From: Roseovarius nitratireducens
GTDB lineage: Bacteria; Pseudomonadota; Alphaproteobacteria; Rhodobacterales; Rhodobacteraceae
Length of the DNA: 33,968 nt
Direction of reading: 5' to 3'
Assembly (NCBI RefSeq): GCF_002925845.1
Contig: NZ_PDNI01000044.1
Coordinates: 1-33,968, forward strand
Shown in pieces: positions 1 to 7,223 of the stretch; the stretch's first letter is position 1; every line of letters starts with the position of its first letter. The notes under the pieces are model-generated. The model was not told the DNA's origin. It was given only the letters and a program-made list of their open reading frames with translations, and did no database searches. The position numbers and the translations under genes are program-made.

Positions 1-10
1 AACTGAACGA

Positions 11-30
11 CTACCGGCTGGCGCCGGTAG
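11..30. repeat. Hairpin at transposase stop codon, probable right-end hairpin
   Basis: Perfect 8-bp inverted repeat (11-18 and 23-30) with a 4-base loop. The outer arm contains the tnpA stop codon (11-13, read on the minus strand). In IS200/IS605 elements TnpA binds such subterminal hairpins on single-stranded DNA, so this is probably the right-end recognition hairpin. It could also act as a transcription stop, but no T-run is visible. Confidence 0.5.
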
Positions 31-427
31 GATCAGCGATGTGCTGTTCCAGGTACTGAAGTACGATGTCTTCGGTGATGGCACCGTTAGTGGTTGAAAA
101 GTACCCTCGCCCCCAAAACCGGCAGCCCCAGTAGCGCTTTCGGATGGCTGGAAACTCCCGTTGCACCTTGTGGGACGAACGGCCCTTCATCTTGCGCACC
201 AGATCCGCGATCGCGAGCTTCGGCGGCACCGAGACGAACATGTGGACGTGATCGCTCGACAGCACCCCGCGCAAGATGTCGACCTCGTTCTCGCGGCACA
301 CCTGCCGGCAGATGTCGCGCACCCGCAGTCGCAATGCCCCGGTCAGCACCTTGTAACGGTATTTGGTCGACCAGACGATGTGGTAGCGGTGATAGAAGAC
401 GCAGTGTTTGCCGGTGTCATATTGCAT
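11..427 (-). CDS. tnpA: IS200-type HUH transposase TnpA
   Basis: A 138-residue protein, full length for an IS200-type TnpA. It cuts and rejoins single-stranded DNA at element ends through a tyrosine nucleophile. The HUH metal-binding motif is visible as HVH at residues 60-62 within SSDHVHMFVSVPP. The probable catalytic tyrosine is Y125 in VLQYLEQH, and the N-terminal stretch HIVWSTKYRYKVL is typical of the family. The reading frame is intact, so the element may be active. The start is the ATG at 427-425, preceded by a GAGGG ribosome binding site at about 435-439. Both that site and the first start-codon base lie inside the perfect inverted repeat at 426-493, so translation is probably restrained by RNA structure. 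No helper gene is seen. Confidence 0.95.
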   Translation of the reverse strand: MQYDTGKHCVFYHRYHIVWSTKYRYKVLTGALRLRVRDICRQVCRENEVDILRGVLSSDHVHMFVSVPPKLAIADLVRKMKGRSSHKVQREFPAIRKRYWGCRFWGRGYFSTTNGAITEDIVLQYLEQHIADPTGASR

Positions 428-493
428 GATCGTACCCTCAGAAAAATGAGCCTTCGACCCGGCTGCGGCTCATTTTTCTGAGGGTACGATCAT
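426..493. repeat. 27-bp perfect inverted repeat masking the tnpA ribosome binding site
   Basis: Arms 426-452 and 467-493 are exact reverse complements over 27 bp, with a 14-base loop (453-466). In tnpA mRNA the downstream arm holds the Shine-Dalgarno GAGGG and the first base of the start codon, so a transcript reading through the repeat would fold and hide the start. IS200 is known to limit its transposase with a leader hairpin that sequesters the ribosome binding site. An extended -10-like TGTTATGAT on the minus strand (489-497) could start a transcript inside the upstream arm. The repeat could alternatively be a bidirectional block to transcription. Confidence 0.85.
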
Positions 494-520
494 AACACGA
501 TTCTTTCACGCTGAAGCGGG

Positions 521-537
521 TCCGACTGGAAGTCGGA
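521..537. repeat. Hairpin, probable left-end hairpin of the IS element
   Basis: Perfect 7-bp inverted repeat (521-527 and 531-537) with a 3-base loop, upstream of the minus-strand tnpA. Size and position fit the left-end hairpin of an IS200/IS605 element. Beyond it the sequence becomes AT-rich, suggesting that the element ends within a few tens of bases. No unrelated gene explains this hairpin. Confidence 0.45.
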
Positions 538-540
538 GGG

Positions 541-937
541 TTTGCTCCAGGGCGTGGATACTAAAATATAATAGAATTATAGGAGAATGATGATGTTGTA
601 GGGGACGTAGGGCGTTGTGGATTATGCCATTGTCACCGGGTTTGTCCACTCGGGGATAAGGCTGTGCGTATCACAGGGCATTATTGGTGAATGGTTTGGT
701 GCGAGAAATATTATTCAATTAAAATAATGGGTTATATACTAACAATCCTTAAGATTATGGCAGGGTACTCTGTGGATAGTTCTCGAGTTCCGGGTTGTCC
801 ACAGCGTGATTTCATCCTTGTCCATAGCGGAACAACCTGTAGACCAACGCGGCGAAACGGATCGCCCCGCCTATTGTCCCGCACCGTCAGCCGTGAAGGG
901 TTGATCCGTCACGGATTTTGTCATCAGGTTATCCCCA
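541..937. other. Candidate chromosomal replication origin (oriC)
   Basis: About 400 bases without a convincing gene, clearly more AT-rich than the rest of the window. Seven sites lie within two mismatches of the DnaA box TTATCCACA: 616-624 (-), 642-650 (+), 651-659 (-), 771-779 (-), 795-803 (+), 818-826 (+) and 929-937 (+). Two AT-rich tracts (about 560-600 and 702-760) could be the unwinding element. In several alphaproteobacteria oriC lies beside the conserved run maf-aroE-coaE-dnaQ, which begins at 937. Genes to the right are mostly on the + strand, as expected of a rightward fork. The region may continue beyond the IS element on the left. No box matches the consensus perfectly, and no GANTC methylation site was seen here. 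Confidence 0.7.
771..826. promoter_or_regulatory. Tight cluster of three DnaA-box-like sites
   Basis: Within 56 bases lie TGTGGATAG (771-779, reverse box, one mismatch), TTGTCCACA (795-803, one mismatch) and TTGTCCATA (818-826, two mismatches). They directly follow the AT-rich tract at 702-760, so an unwinding region would sit next to DnaA binding sites, the usual origin layout. The spacing (16 and 14 bases between sites) is compatible with cooperative binding, which is an inference. Confidence 0.6.
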
Positions 938-1536
938 TGAATTTTGAACTTGTCCTTGCTTCCGGCTCGGCGATCCGGCGCACATTGCTTGAAAATGCCG
1001 GCCTTCGGATCGTTGTCAGCCCCGCGCGCGTGGACGAGGCGACGCTGCGCGATTCGTTGCTGTCCGACGGCGTCGCACCGCGAGACATTGCCGATGCGCT
1101 GGCAGAGATGAAGGCGCGGCGGGTGAGCCAGAAGATGCCCGGTCGGTTGGTGCTGGGCTGTGACCAGGTGCTCGATCTCGGTGGGCGCCTGCTGTCGAAG
1201 CCCACAGATATCGGCGAGGCACGCGCGCAACTTCGTGAGATGCGGGGGCGCGCGCATGATCTTCTGTCGGCGGCGGTGATCTGCGAGGATGGCGCGCCGG
1301 TCTGGCGGCATGTGGGACGCGTGCGGATGCGCGTGCGGGATTTTTCCGACGATTGGCTGAATGGCTATCTTGATCGCAACTGGCCCGATGTTGCCGAATG
1401 CGTCGGGGCCTATAAACTCGAGGCCGAGGGTGTGCGCTTGTTTTCCGGCGTGGAAGGCGATTATTTCACGGTGCTGGGCCTGCCGCTACTCGACCTCCTG
1501 GCCTTTCTGACCTTGCGTGGAGACCTGCCAAGATGA
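937..1536 (+). CDS. maf: Maf-family nucleotide pyrophosphatase, YceF-like
   Basis: A 199-residue Maf protein, predicted to hydrolyse unwanted or modified nucleoside triphosphates to monophosphates in the cytoplasm. The N-terminal motif LASGSAIRR is a variant of the usual LASxSPRR. GCDQVL and the later SKPTD and GRAHDLLSA motifs fit the family. The DQV triplet resembles the E. coli YceF branch, for which 7-methyl-GTP is the reported substrate, rather than the YhdE branch; that assignment is inference. The ATG at 937 is chosen because the Maf domain begins there. The longer frame reaching 691 reads through the origin and has no family similarity. The stop overlaps the aroE start (ATGA at 1533), making this the first gene of a four-gene operon. 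A DnaA-like box (929-937) touches the start codon. Confidence 0.93.
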   Translation: MNFELVLASGSAIRRTLLENAGLRIVVSPARVDEATLRDSLLSDGVAPRDIADALAEMKARRVSQKMPGRLVLGCDQVLDLGGRLLSKPTDIGEARAQLREMRGRAHDLLSAAVICEDGAPVWRHVGRVRMRVRDFSDDWLNGYLDRNWPDVAECVGAYKLEAEGVRLFSGVEGDYFTVLGLPLLDLLAFLTLRGDLPR

Positions 1537-2366
1537 GCCATGACCGTATCCCCCTTGCCGGTGTCATCGGATCGCCGGTCGCGCATTCGCGTTCGCCGCA
1601 GCTTCATACCCACTGGCTTAAAACATTGGGGATCCCAGGGTTTTACATCCCGATGGACGTGGCGAATGCTGATCTCGAGGCGGTGTTGCGGACCCTGCCG
1701 AAGATGGGGTTTCGCGGCGTCAACATCACGGTGCCGCACAAGGAGCGGGCGCTGGAACTGGCCGACCTGGTGACCGACCGTGCCACGATCATCGGTGCGG
1801 CCAACACGCTGGTGTTTCGCGAGGACGGCAAGATACAGGCGGACAATACCGACGGCTACGGCTTTATCGAGAACCTGAGACAGGCCGCGCCGGACTGGAA
1901 GCCGGAGAGCGGACCCGCCGCCGTGCTGGGCGCCGGCGGTGCGGCACGGGCGGTGATCGCGGCGCTTCTGGATGTGGGCGTGCCGGAGATCCTGCTGTCC
2001 AACCGCACGCGGCCCCGGGCCGAGGGTTTGCAGCAGCAATTCGGCCGCAGGGTGACCGTGATCGACTGGGTGCAGGCGGGCAACATGCTTGAAGAGGCGG
2101 TGACGGTGGTCAACACGACCTCACTGGGCATGGTTGGGAGCCCGCCGCTGCGTGTGCCTCTGGATGGGCTGCGCAAGGGGGCGGTGGTGACCGATCTCGT
2201 TTACGCGCCGCTTCAGACGCGGCTGCTCATGGAGGCAGAGAAGGCGGGGTGCGTCGCGGTGGACGGGCTGGGTATGCTGATCCATCAGGCGGTGCCTGCG
2301 TTCGAGCGGTGGTTCGGCACACGCCCGGAGGTGGACGCGGCGACGCGGGCGGCGGCGCTGCGATGA
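1533..2366 (+). CDS. aroE: Shikimate dehydrogenase
   Basis: A 277-residue NADP-dependent shikimate dehydrogenase, reducing 3-dehydroshikimate to shikimate in aromatic amino acid synthesis. The substrate site is seen as SPVAHSRSP (14-22) and NITVPHK (64-70), with catalytic Lys70, and as NTDGYG with Asp107. The nucleotide-binding loop GAGGAARA is at about 133-140, followed by the NRTR motif of the cofactor pocket. The C-terminal GLGMLIHQA motif is complete. The length is normal for AroE. The start overlaps the maf stop and the stop overlaps the coaE start (ATGA at 2363), so translation is probably coupled along the operon. Confidence 0.97.
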   Translation: MSHDRIPLAGVIGSPVAHSRSPQLHTHWLKTLGIPGFYIPMDVANADLEAVLRTLPKMGFRGVNITVPHKERALELADLVTDRATIIGAANTLVFREDGKIQADNTDGYGFIENLRQAAPDWKPESGPAAVLGAGGAARAVIAALLDVGVPEILLSNRTRPRAEGLQQQFGRRVTVIDWVQAGNMLEEAVTVVNTTSLGMVGSPPLRVPLDGLRKGAVVTDLVYAPLQTRLLMEAEKAGCVAVDGLGMLIHQAVPAFERWFGTRPEVDAATRAAALR

Positions 2367-2956
2367 CATTCCGGCTCGGGCTCACGGGCTCCATCGGGAT
2401 GGGCAAATCCATCACGGCGCGGCTCTTTGCCGAAGAAGGCTGTGCGGTCTGGGATGCCGATGCGGCGGTGCATCGGCTATACGCGCGGGGCGGTGCCGGG
2501 GTGGCGCCGATCGCTGCCGCCTTTCCCGGGGCGGTGGTAGAGAGTGCGGTGGACCGCGGGCGGCTGCGGGCGATCATCGCCGGTGATCCCGAGGCGCTGA
2601 CGCGGATCGAGGCGATCATCCATCCGCTGGTGGCGCAGGACCGGGCGGATTTTGTCGCGAGGCAGGAGGCTGATGTGACGGTACTCGATATTCCTCTGCT
2701 ATATGAGACGGGTGCCGAGGATGGTCTCGACGCGGTGGCGGTAGTGAGCGTGGCGCCCGAGGTGCAGCGCGCGCGGGTCTTGGCGCGGGATACGATGAGC
2801 GAAGCGGATTTCGAGACGATTCTGGCCCGACAGGTGCCGGATGCCGAGAAGCGGGCGCGCGCGGATTACGTGATCGAGACCGACACGATGGATCATGCGC
2901 GCGCGCAGGTGCGGGAGATACTGGCAGAGATCAGGGAGGGGCGAAGCGATGCGTGA
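2363..2956 (+). CDS. coaE: Dephospho-CoA kinase
   Basis: A 197-residue dephospho-CoA kinase, which phosphorylates the ribose 3'-hydroxyl of dephospho-CoA in the last step of coenzyme A synthesis. The P-loop GSIGMGKS is at residues 9-16. The substrate-binding DADAAVH and the later DIPLLYETG segment are typical of CoaE. The start at 2363 is chosen because the P-loop must be N-terminal and because ATGA overlaps the aroE stop; the upstream extension to 2249 is only the aroE region read in another frame. The last bases overlap the dnaQ start by 8 nt, continuing the coupled operon. Confidence 0.97.
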   Translation: MTFRLGLTGSIGMGKSITARLFAEEGCAVWDADAAVHRLYARGGAGVAPIAAAFPGAVVESAVDRGRLRAIIAGDPEALTRIEAIIHPLVAQDRADFVARQEADVTVLDIPLLYETGAEDGLDAVAVVSVAPEVQRARVLARDTMSEADFETILARQVPDAEKRARADYVIETDTMDHARAQVREILAEIREGRSDA

Positions 2957-3644
2957 GATCGTTCTGGATACCGAGACCACCGGGCTTGAGCCGGTGGAAG
3001 GGCATCGCGTGGTCGAGATCGGTGCGGTCGAGCTCTACAATCACATGCCGACGGGGCGCACGTATCATCAATACATCAACCCCAAGCGCCCGATGCCCGA
3101 GGAAGCCTTTGCCGTTCATGGGCTGGGCGATGATTTTCTGCGCGACAAGCCGCTTTTTGCCGAGATCGGCGCGCAATTTCTCGAGTTCGTGGGTGACGCG
3201 CGGCTGGTGATCCACAATGCGAGTTTCGACATGAAGTTCCTGAATGCCGAGCTGGAATGGTGCAGTCTCGTGCCGCTGCCGATGAACCGGGCCATCGACA
3301 CGCTGGCCATGGCGCGGAAGAAGTATCCCGGCGCGCCTGCCTCGCTCGACGCCCTGTGCCGCCGCTTCGGGATCGACAATACGGCGCGCACGCTGCACGG
3401 CGCGCTGCTCGATTCCGAGATCCTCGCCGAGGTGTACCTGGAGTTGATCGGGGGCCGTCAGCCGGATTTTGCGCTGAGCGCCGATCCGAGAGCCGGAGCG
3501 GGCGGATCGGGCGGGACCGGTGACGCGAACTGGCGTGCCGGTCCGCGTCCGCGTCCGCTTGCCCCGCGGCTGACCGAGGCCGAGCGTGCGGCACACGAAG
3601 CGTTTGTCGCCGGGATGGGCGACAGGGCGATGTGGAACCGGTAG
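2949..3644 (+). CDS. dnaQ: DNA polymerase III epsilon subunit (3'-5' proofreading exonuclease)
   Basis: A 231-residue DEDDh exonuclease. Exo I is visible as DTETTG (Asp7, Glu9), Exo II as HNASFDMKFLN (Asp94) and Exo III as HGALLDSEILAEVY (His150, Asp155), the full set of DnaQ metal ligands. Residues 1-180 form the exonuclease domain. A Gly/Arg-rich linker and a short C-terminal tail follow, in the region where epsilon contacts the polymerase alpha subunit. The start overlaps the coaE end by 8 nt. It is the last gene of the maf operon and converges with ubiG, with only two bases between the stop codons. In many relatives secB follows dnaQ; here it does not. Confidence 0.95.
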   Translation: MREIVLDTETTGLEPVEGHRVVEIGAVELYNHMPTGRTYHQYINPKRPMPEEAFAVHGLGDDFLRDKPLFAEIGAQFLEFVGDARLVIHNASFDMKFLNAELEWCSLVPLPMNRAIDTLAMARKKYPGAPASLDALCRRFGIDNTARTLHGALLDSEILAEVYLELIGGRQPDFALSADPRAGAGGSGGTGDANWRAGPRPRPLAPRLTEAERAAHEAFVAGMGDRAMWNR

Positions 3645-3646
3645 GC

Positions 3647-4393
3647 TCAGGCCGGGCGCAGGCTGCTGGTTACGTAATTCACGCTCAGGTCACGGTCGGA
3701 GAGCCGCCATTGCCAGGTCACCGGGTTGAGTACGAAGCCCTTGCGATCCACCGGGTCGAGCCCCGCCTGCCCGAGCAGGGCGAACAGCTCATCGGGCGTG
3801 ATGAATTTCGACCATTCATGCGTGCCTTTGGGCAGCCACCGCATGACGTATTCGGCGCCGACGATGGCCATCGCAAAGCTCTTGGCATTGCGGTTGATGG
3901 TGGAACAGATGTGCAGCCCGCCGGGGCGAAGCAGATCGTAGCAGGCGGTGAGGTAGCCGAGCGGGTCGGAGACATGCTCGACCACCTCCATGTTGAGCAC
4001 GACATCGAAGCGCTCGCCGGCGGTGGCCATGTCCTCGGCGGTGGTGTGGCGGTAGTCGATATCGAGCCCCGACTGTTCCGCATGGACCTGCGCGACGGGG
4101 ATGTTGCGCGGCGCGGCGTCTGCGCCCACCACCTCGGCCCCGAGCCGCGCCATCGGCTCGCTCAGGAGGCCGCCGCCGCAGCCGATATCGAGCAGGCGCA
4201 GCCCCTCAAGGGGCCGCTCGGCGGTCAGGTCGCGGTCGAATTCGGCGGCGATCTGCGCGGCGATGTAGTCGAGCCGGCAGGGATTGAGCATGTGCAGCGG
4301 CTTGAACTTGCCGTCGGGATCCCACCATTCGGCGGCCATCGCCTCGAATTTCGCGACTTCGGCGGGGTCGATCGTGCTCTGGGCGGTTTGCAT
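3647..4393 (-). CDS. ubiG: Ubiquinone biosynthesis O-methyltransferase UbiG
   Basis: A 248-residue SAM-dependent methyltransferase that performs the O-methylation steps of ubiquinone synthesis. The SAM loop [16 protein letters not shown] is at about 67-82. The N-terminal [25 protein letters not shown] is a strong UbiG signature. [26 protein letters not shown] and ICSTINRN match the rest of the family. The ATG at 4393 is preferred over an upstream TTG (4414) because an AGGGAGA-like ribosome binding site lies about 8 bases before it. It is divergent from the peptidase gene, with a 49-bp gap between starts. Confidence 0.95.
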   Translation of the reverse strand: MQTAQSTIDPAEVAKFEAMAAEWWDPDGKFKPLHMLNPCRLDYIAAQIAAEFDRDLTAERPLEGLRLLDIGCGGGLLSEPMARLGAEVVGADAAPRNIPVAQVHAEQSGLDIDYRHTTAEDMATAGERFDVVLNMEVVEHVSDPLGYLTACYDLLRPGGLHICSTINRNAKSFAMAIVGAEYVMRWLPKGTHEWSKFITPDELFALLGQAGLDPVDRKGFVLNPVTWQWRLSDRDLSVNYVTSSLRPA

Positions 4394-4442
4394 TCCCGTC
4401 TCCCTGTGGCTCAATGGGACATGGGCAGTATATAGGACGGGA
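4394..4442. promoter_or_regulatory. Divergent ubiG / prolyl aminopeptidase promoter region
   Basis: These 49 bases separate the two divergent start codons and hold both ribosome binding sites. On the minus strand TATACT (4427-4432) is a good -10 element for ubiG, with a weak -35-like GCGACT about 18 bases upstream inside the peptidase coding sequence. The peptidase promoter is not obvious. Confidence 0.35.
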
Positions 4443-5417
4443 ATGGACAGAGTCGCGAGCCATAAGAGCGCAGTGCAATACCTCTACCCGCCGGTGGAGC
4501 CGTTCGACCGGCGGATGCTGGACGTGGGCGACGGGCATTCCGTCTATGTCGAGCAATCGGGGCGCGCCGACGGTGTGCCGGTGGTCGTGCTGCATGGCGG
4601 GCCGGGGGGCGGGTCGAGCCCGGCGATGCGGCGGTATTTCGACCCGAACGTCTATCGGATCGTGCTTTTCGATCAGCGCGGGTGCGGCCGCTCAAAGCCC
4701 CATGCCAGCATCGAGGCCAATACGACCTGGCATCTGGTGGCCGATATCGAGCGTATCCGCGAGGCGCTGGGCATCGAGCGGTGGATCGTGTTCGGCGGAA
4801 GCTGGGGGGCGACGCTGGCGCTGCTCTATGCACAGTCCTATCCCGACCGGGCACGGCACCTGGTGCTGCGCGGCGTGTTCACCATGACGCAGGCAGAGCT
4901 CGACTGGTTCTATGGCGGGGGGGCGGCGGCGTTCTGGCCGGAAACATGGGCGCGATTTGTCGCGCTCATCCCCGAGGCCGAGCGCGGCGATTTGATTGCC
5001 GCCTACAACAAGCGGCTGTTTTCCGGGGACATGGCCGAGGAGATTGCCCATGCCAAGGCATGGTCGGCATGGGAAAATGCGCTGGCCACCGTGCAATCCA
5101 CCGGCACCGGCGGCGATGCGCCCGCCGATTACGCCCGCGCCTTTGCCCGGCTGGAGAACCATTATTTCCGCAACCGCGGGTTCCTGGAGAAGGACGGACA
5201 CATTCTCAATCACATGCACCTGATCGCGGAGGTACCGGGCACCATCGTGCAGGGCCGCTATGACATGATTTGCCCGCCCGCTTCGGCGCACCGGCTGGCC
5301 GCGCGCTGGCCGTCCTGCGATCTGCGGATGGTGCCGATGGCGGGGCACGCGCTGTCTGAGCCGGGCATCAGCGCCGAGCTGGTGCGCGTGATGGCGCGAC
5401 TGGCGGACCGACACTGA
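4443..5417 (+). CDS. pip: Prolyl aminopeptidase (proline iminopeptidase, S33 family)
   Basis: A 324-residue alpha/beta hydrolase that removes N-terminal proline from peptides in the cytoplasm. The oxyanion motif HGGPGG is at 51-56, DQRGCGRS follows at about 77-84, and the nucleophile elbow GGSWG places the catalytic serine at 120. The probable catalytic acid is Asp274 in GRYDMICP and the base His302 in [10 protein letters not shown]. These match the proline iminopeptidase branch of S33. The ATG at 4443 has an AGGACGGGA-like binding site directly upstream; the longer frame from 4284 overlaps ubiG and lacks similarity. The gene appears monocistronic, with zapE starting 28 bases after its stop. 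Confidence 0.93.
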   Translation: MDRVASHKSAVQYLYPPVEPFDRRMLDVGDGHSVYVEQSGRADGVPVVVLHGGPGGGSSPAMRRYFDPNVYRIVLFDQRGCGRSKPHASIEANTTWHLVADIERIREALGIERWIVFGGSWGATLALLYAQSYPDRARHLVLRGVFTMTQAELDWFYGGGAAAFWPETWARFVALIPEAERGDLIAAYNKRLFSGDMAEEIAHAKAWSAWENALATVQSTGTGGDAPADYARAFARLENHYFRNRGFLEKDGHILNHMHLIAEVPGTIVQGRYDMICPPASAHRLAARWPSCDLRMVPMAGHALSEPGISAELVRVMARLADRH

Positions 5418-5445
5418 GCGCCGGGAACGCGACAGGCCGCATGTG

Positions 5446-6519
5446 ATGGATACCTTGCCCGATATCTATGAGCGTCTCGTGGCCGATGGCACGCTGACCC
5501 GCGACCCGGCGCAGGAGGACGTCCTGCCGGAATTCGAGCGTATCCGCGCGGCATTGGCAGAGCCGCAGCGGCGCGGCTGGTTCCGTCGTGCACCCGAGCC
5601 GCCCAAGGGGCTTTATCTCTGGGGGGGCGTCGGGCGCGGCAAGTCGATGCTGATGGACATGTTCGCGGACAGCATCGACGTTCCCAAGCGGCGGGTACAT
5701 TTCCACGCCTTCATGCAGGAAATCCATGCCGGGCTTCATGCTGCGCGGGCGCGGGGCGAATCGGATGCGCTGGCGCCGGTGGCGGCGGAGGTGGCAAGCT
5801 CTGTGCGGCTCCTGGCCTTTGACGAGATGCAGATCACCGACATTACCGACGCGATGATCGTCGGGCGGCTGTTCGAGGCGCTGTTCGAGGCCGGGGTGGT
5901 GGTGGTGACCACGTCCAACCGGGTGCCCGATGACCTATACGAGAACGGGCTTAACCGGCAGCTCTTCCTGCCCTTTATCGGGTTGGTGAAGGAGCGGATG
6001 GTGGTGCGCGAAATGTCCGGGCCGAAGGATTATCGACAGGATCGGCTCGCAGGGGGCGGCGTGTATTTCACGCCGGTGAACGCGGAGAACCGGGCCGGTA
6101 TAGAAACGATCTGGAAAGACCTGACCGGGGGTCGCGCCGCGCCGCACGACATCATGGTCAACAAGCGCGCGGTAACGATTCCCGCATTTCACAATGGCGT
6201 CGCGCGGGCGACGTTCTACGATCTGTGCGGCTGCCCCCTGGGCCCGGCGGATTACCTCGCACTGGCGCAGGCGGTGCGGCTATTGGTGCTGGAAAACATC
6301 CCGCAAATGGGGCGGGCCAACTTCAACGAGGCGAAACGCTTCGTCACGCTGATCGACGCGCTCTATGAGGCGCGGGTGCGGCTGATCTGCCTTGCGGCGG
6401 CGGAGCCGGAATACCTTTATGTCGAGGGCGAGGGATCGTTCGAGTTCGCGCGCACGGCGAGCCGGTTGCGCGAGATGCAGTCGGAAGGCTGGGGCGAGAT
6501 GCGAGGCACGGCACCCTGA
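5446..6519 (+). CDS. zapE: AFG1-family ATPase, cell division protein ZapE
   Basis: A 357-residue AFG1/ZapE-type P-loop ATPase. Walker A GGVGRGKS is at 60-67 and Walker B LLAFDEMQ gives Asp126-Glu127. ITDAMIVGRLFEALF and TSNRVPDDLYENGLNR (sensor region) are typical of the family. In E. coli ZapE associates with the Z-ring, and mitochondrial AFG1 is linked to protein quality control; which role applies here is unknown. The ATG at 5446 is chosen; a GTG three bases earlier is in frame and cannot be ruled out. A promoter candidate and terminator-like hairpin follow before rimP. Confidence 0.93.
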   Translation: MDTLPDIYERLVADGTLTRDPAQEDVLPEFERIRAALAEPQRRGWFRRAPEPPKGLYLWGGVGRGKSMLMDMFADSIDVPKRRVHFHAFMQEIHAGLHAARARGESDALAPVAAEVASSVRLLAFDEMQITDITDAMIVGRLFEALFEAGVVVVTTSNRVPDDLYENGLNRQLFLPFIGLVKERMVVREMSGPKDYRQDRLAGGGVYFTPVNAENRAGIETIWKDLTGGRAAPHDIMVNKRAVTIPAFHNGVARATFYDLCGCPLGPADYLALAQAVRLLVLENIPQMGRANFNEAKRFVTLIDALYEARVRLICLAAAEPEYLYVEGEGSFEFARTASRLREMQSEGWGEMRGTAP

Positions 6520-6529
6520 AAATCCCCGC

Positions 6530-6558
6530 TTGCAAAGCGCCCGGTGGGGGCCTATATG
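6530..6558 (+). promoter_or_regulatory. Candidate sigma-70 promoter for rimP-nusA-ylxR-infB
   Basis: TTGCAA (6530-6535) and TATATG (6553-6558) are separated by 17 bases, a good housekeeping promoter in spacing and sequence. Initiation would fall near 6565 and give a structured leader of about 80 bases before rimP. It lies in the gap just after the zapE stop. Confidence 0.5.
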
Positions 6559-6609
6559 CGCGATTGACAGCGGCGCCGCGGGCTTTCCGCCGGTTCCACC
6601 GGGTAAGAC

Positions 6610-6633
6610 AACGGGCCGCGCGCCCGTTTTTTT
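6610..6633 (+). terminator. Intrinsic terminator in the rimP leader (possible attenuator)
   Basis: A 7-bp GC-rich stem (6610-6616 with 6622-6628) and 5-base loop run into seven consecutive T residues (6627-6633), a textbook Rho-independent terminator. It ends only 12 bases before the rimP ATG and lies downstream of the candidate rimP promoter. It may end zapE transcripts, attenuate the rimP-nusA operon, or both. Confidence 0.75.
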
Positions 6634-6645
6634 GTGTTTGGACCA

Positions 6646-7221
6646 ATGAACAACGACCTCATCGCAAAGGCTGCCATTGACCGCAGACTGGCCGAGATCA
6701 TCACGCCGGTGATCGAGGACATGGGATTCGAGCTTGTGCGCGTGCGGCTGATGGGCGGCAAGACGCAGCTCTTGCAGATCATGGCCGACCGGCCCGAGGG
6801 CGGGATCGAAGTGGACGAGTGTGGCGCGATCAGCACGGCTGTGAGCGCGGTGCTCGACGTGGAGGACCCGATCACCGATGCCTATACGCTCGAGGTGTCG
6901 AGCCCGGGCATCGACCGGCCGCTGACGCGGCTCAAGGATTTCGAGGAGTTCGAGGGCTACGAGGCCAAGCTCGAGACCGCCGAGATGATCGACGGGCGGC
7001 GGCGGTTCAAGGGGGTTCTGGCCGGCGTCGAGGGTGACGAGGTGATGCTCAACGTCGACGAGGGCACCATCGGCCTGCAATTCGACTGGCTGAGCGACGC
7101 CAAGCTTGTCCTGACCGAGGAGCTGATCCGCGAGATGCTGCGCGCACGCAAGGCGGCGGGCGTGATCGACGAGACGAATTTTGACGAGATAGAAACCGAT
7201 AGCGGTTCCGAGGAGGACTGA
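6646..7221 (+). CDS. rimP: Ribosome maturation factor RimP
   Basis: A 191-residue RimP, required for maturation of the 30S ribosomal subunit. The N-terminal domain motif [19 protein letters not shown] and the signature [14 protein letters not shown] are clear. The C-terminal Sm-like domain covers about residues 95-165, followed by an acidic tail. The ATG at 6646 is chosen because homology begins there; an upstream GTG (6634) abuts the terminator T-run and is unlikely. The gene heads the operon and is followed two bases later by nusA. A terminator-like hairpin sits just upstream, so expression may depend on readthrough. Confidence 0.96.
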   Translation: MNNDLIAKAAIDRRLAEIITPVIEDMGFELVRVRLMGGKTQLLQIMADRPEGGIEVDECGAISTAVSAVLDVEDPITDAYTLEVSSPGIDRPLTRLKDFEEFEGYEAKLETAEMIDGRRRFKGVLAGVEGDEVMLNVDEGTIGLQFDWLSDAKLVLTEELIREMLRARKAAGVIDETNFDEIETDSGSEED

Positions 7222-7223
7222 GA

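Larger units (their letters stand above)
1..540 (-). mobile_element. IS200/IS605-family element (IS200 type), partial at window edge
   Basis: This segment holds a single-gene insertion element encoding only a TnpA HUH transposase on the minus strand. A short perfect hairpin (11-30) lies at the downstream end and another (521-537) at the upstream end, which is the arrangement of the subterminal hairpins TnpA recognises in this family. There are no classical terminal inverted repeats and no visible target duplication, as expected. The upstream boundary is placed near 540, where GC-rich sequence gives way to the AT-rich origin region; the exact cleavage site is not defined. The downstream end probably lies just outside the window, because the hairpin starts only 10 bases from the edge. 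No tnpB is visible, but one to the left cannot be excluded. Confidence 0.65.

Noticed and set aside
691-936. N-terminal extension of maf through the AT-rich region
   Set aside because: The added residues show no Maf similarity, the segment contains DnaA-box-like sites, and the conserved domain begins at the ATG at 937.
3644-3647. Terminator between dnaQ and ubiG
   Set aside because: Only two bases separate the convergent stop codons and no stem followed by a T-run was found across the junction.
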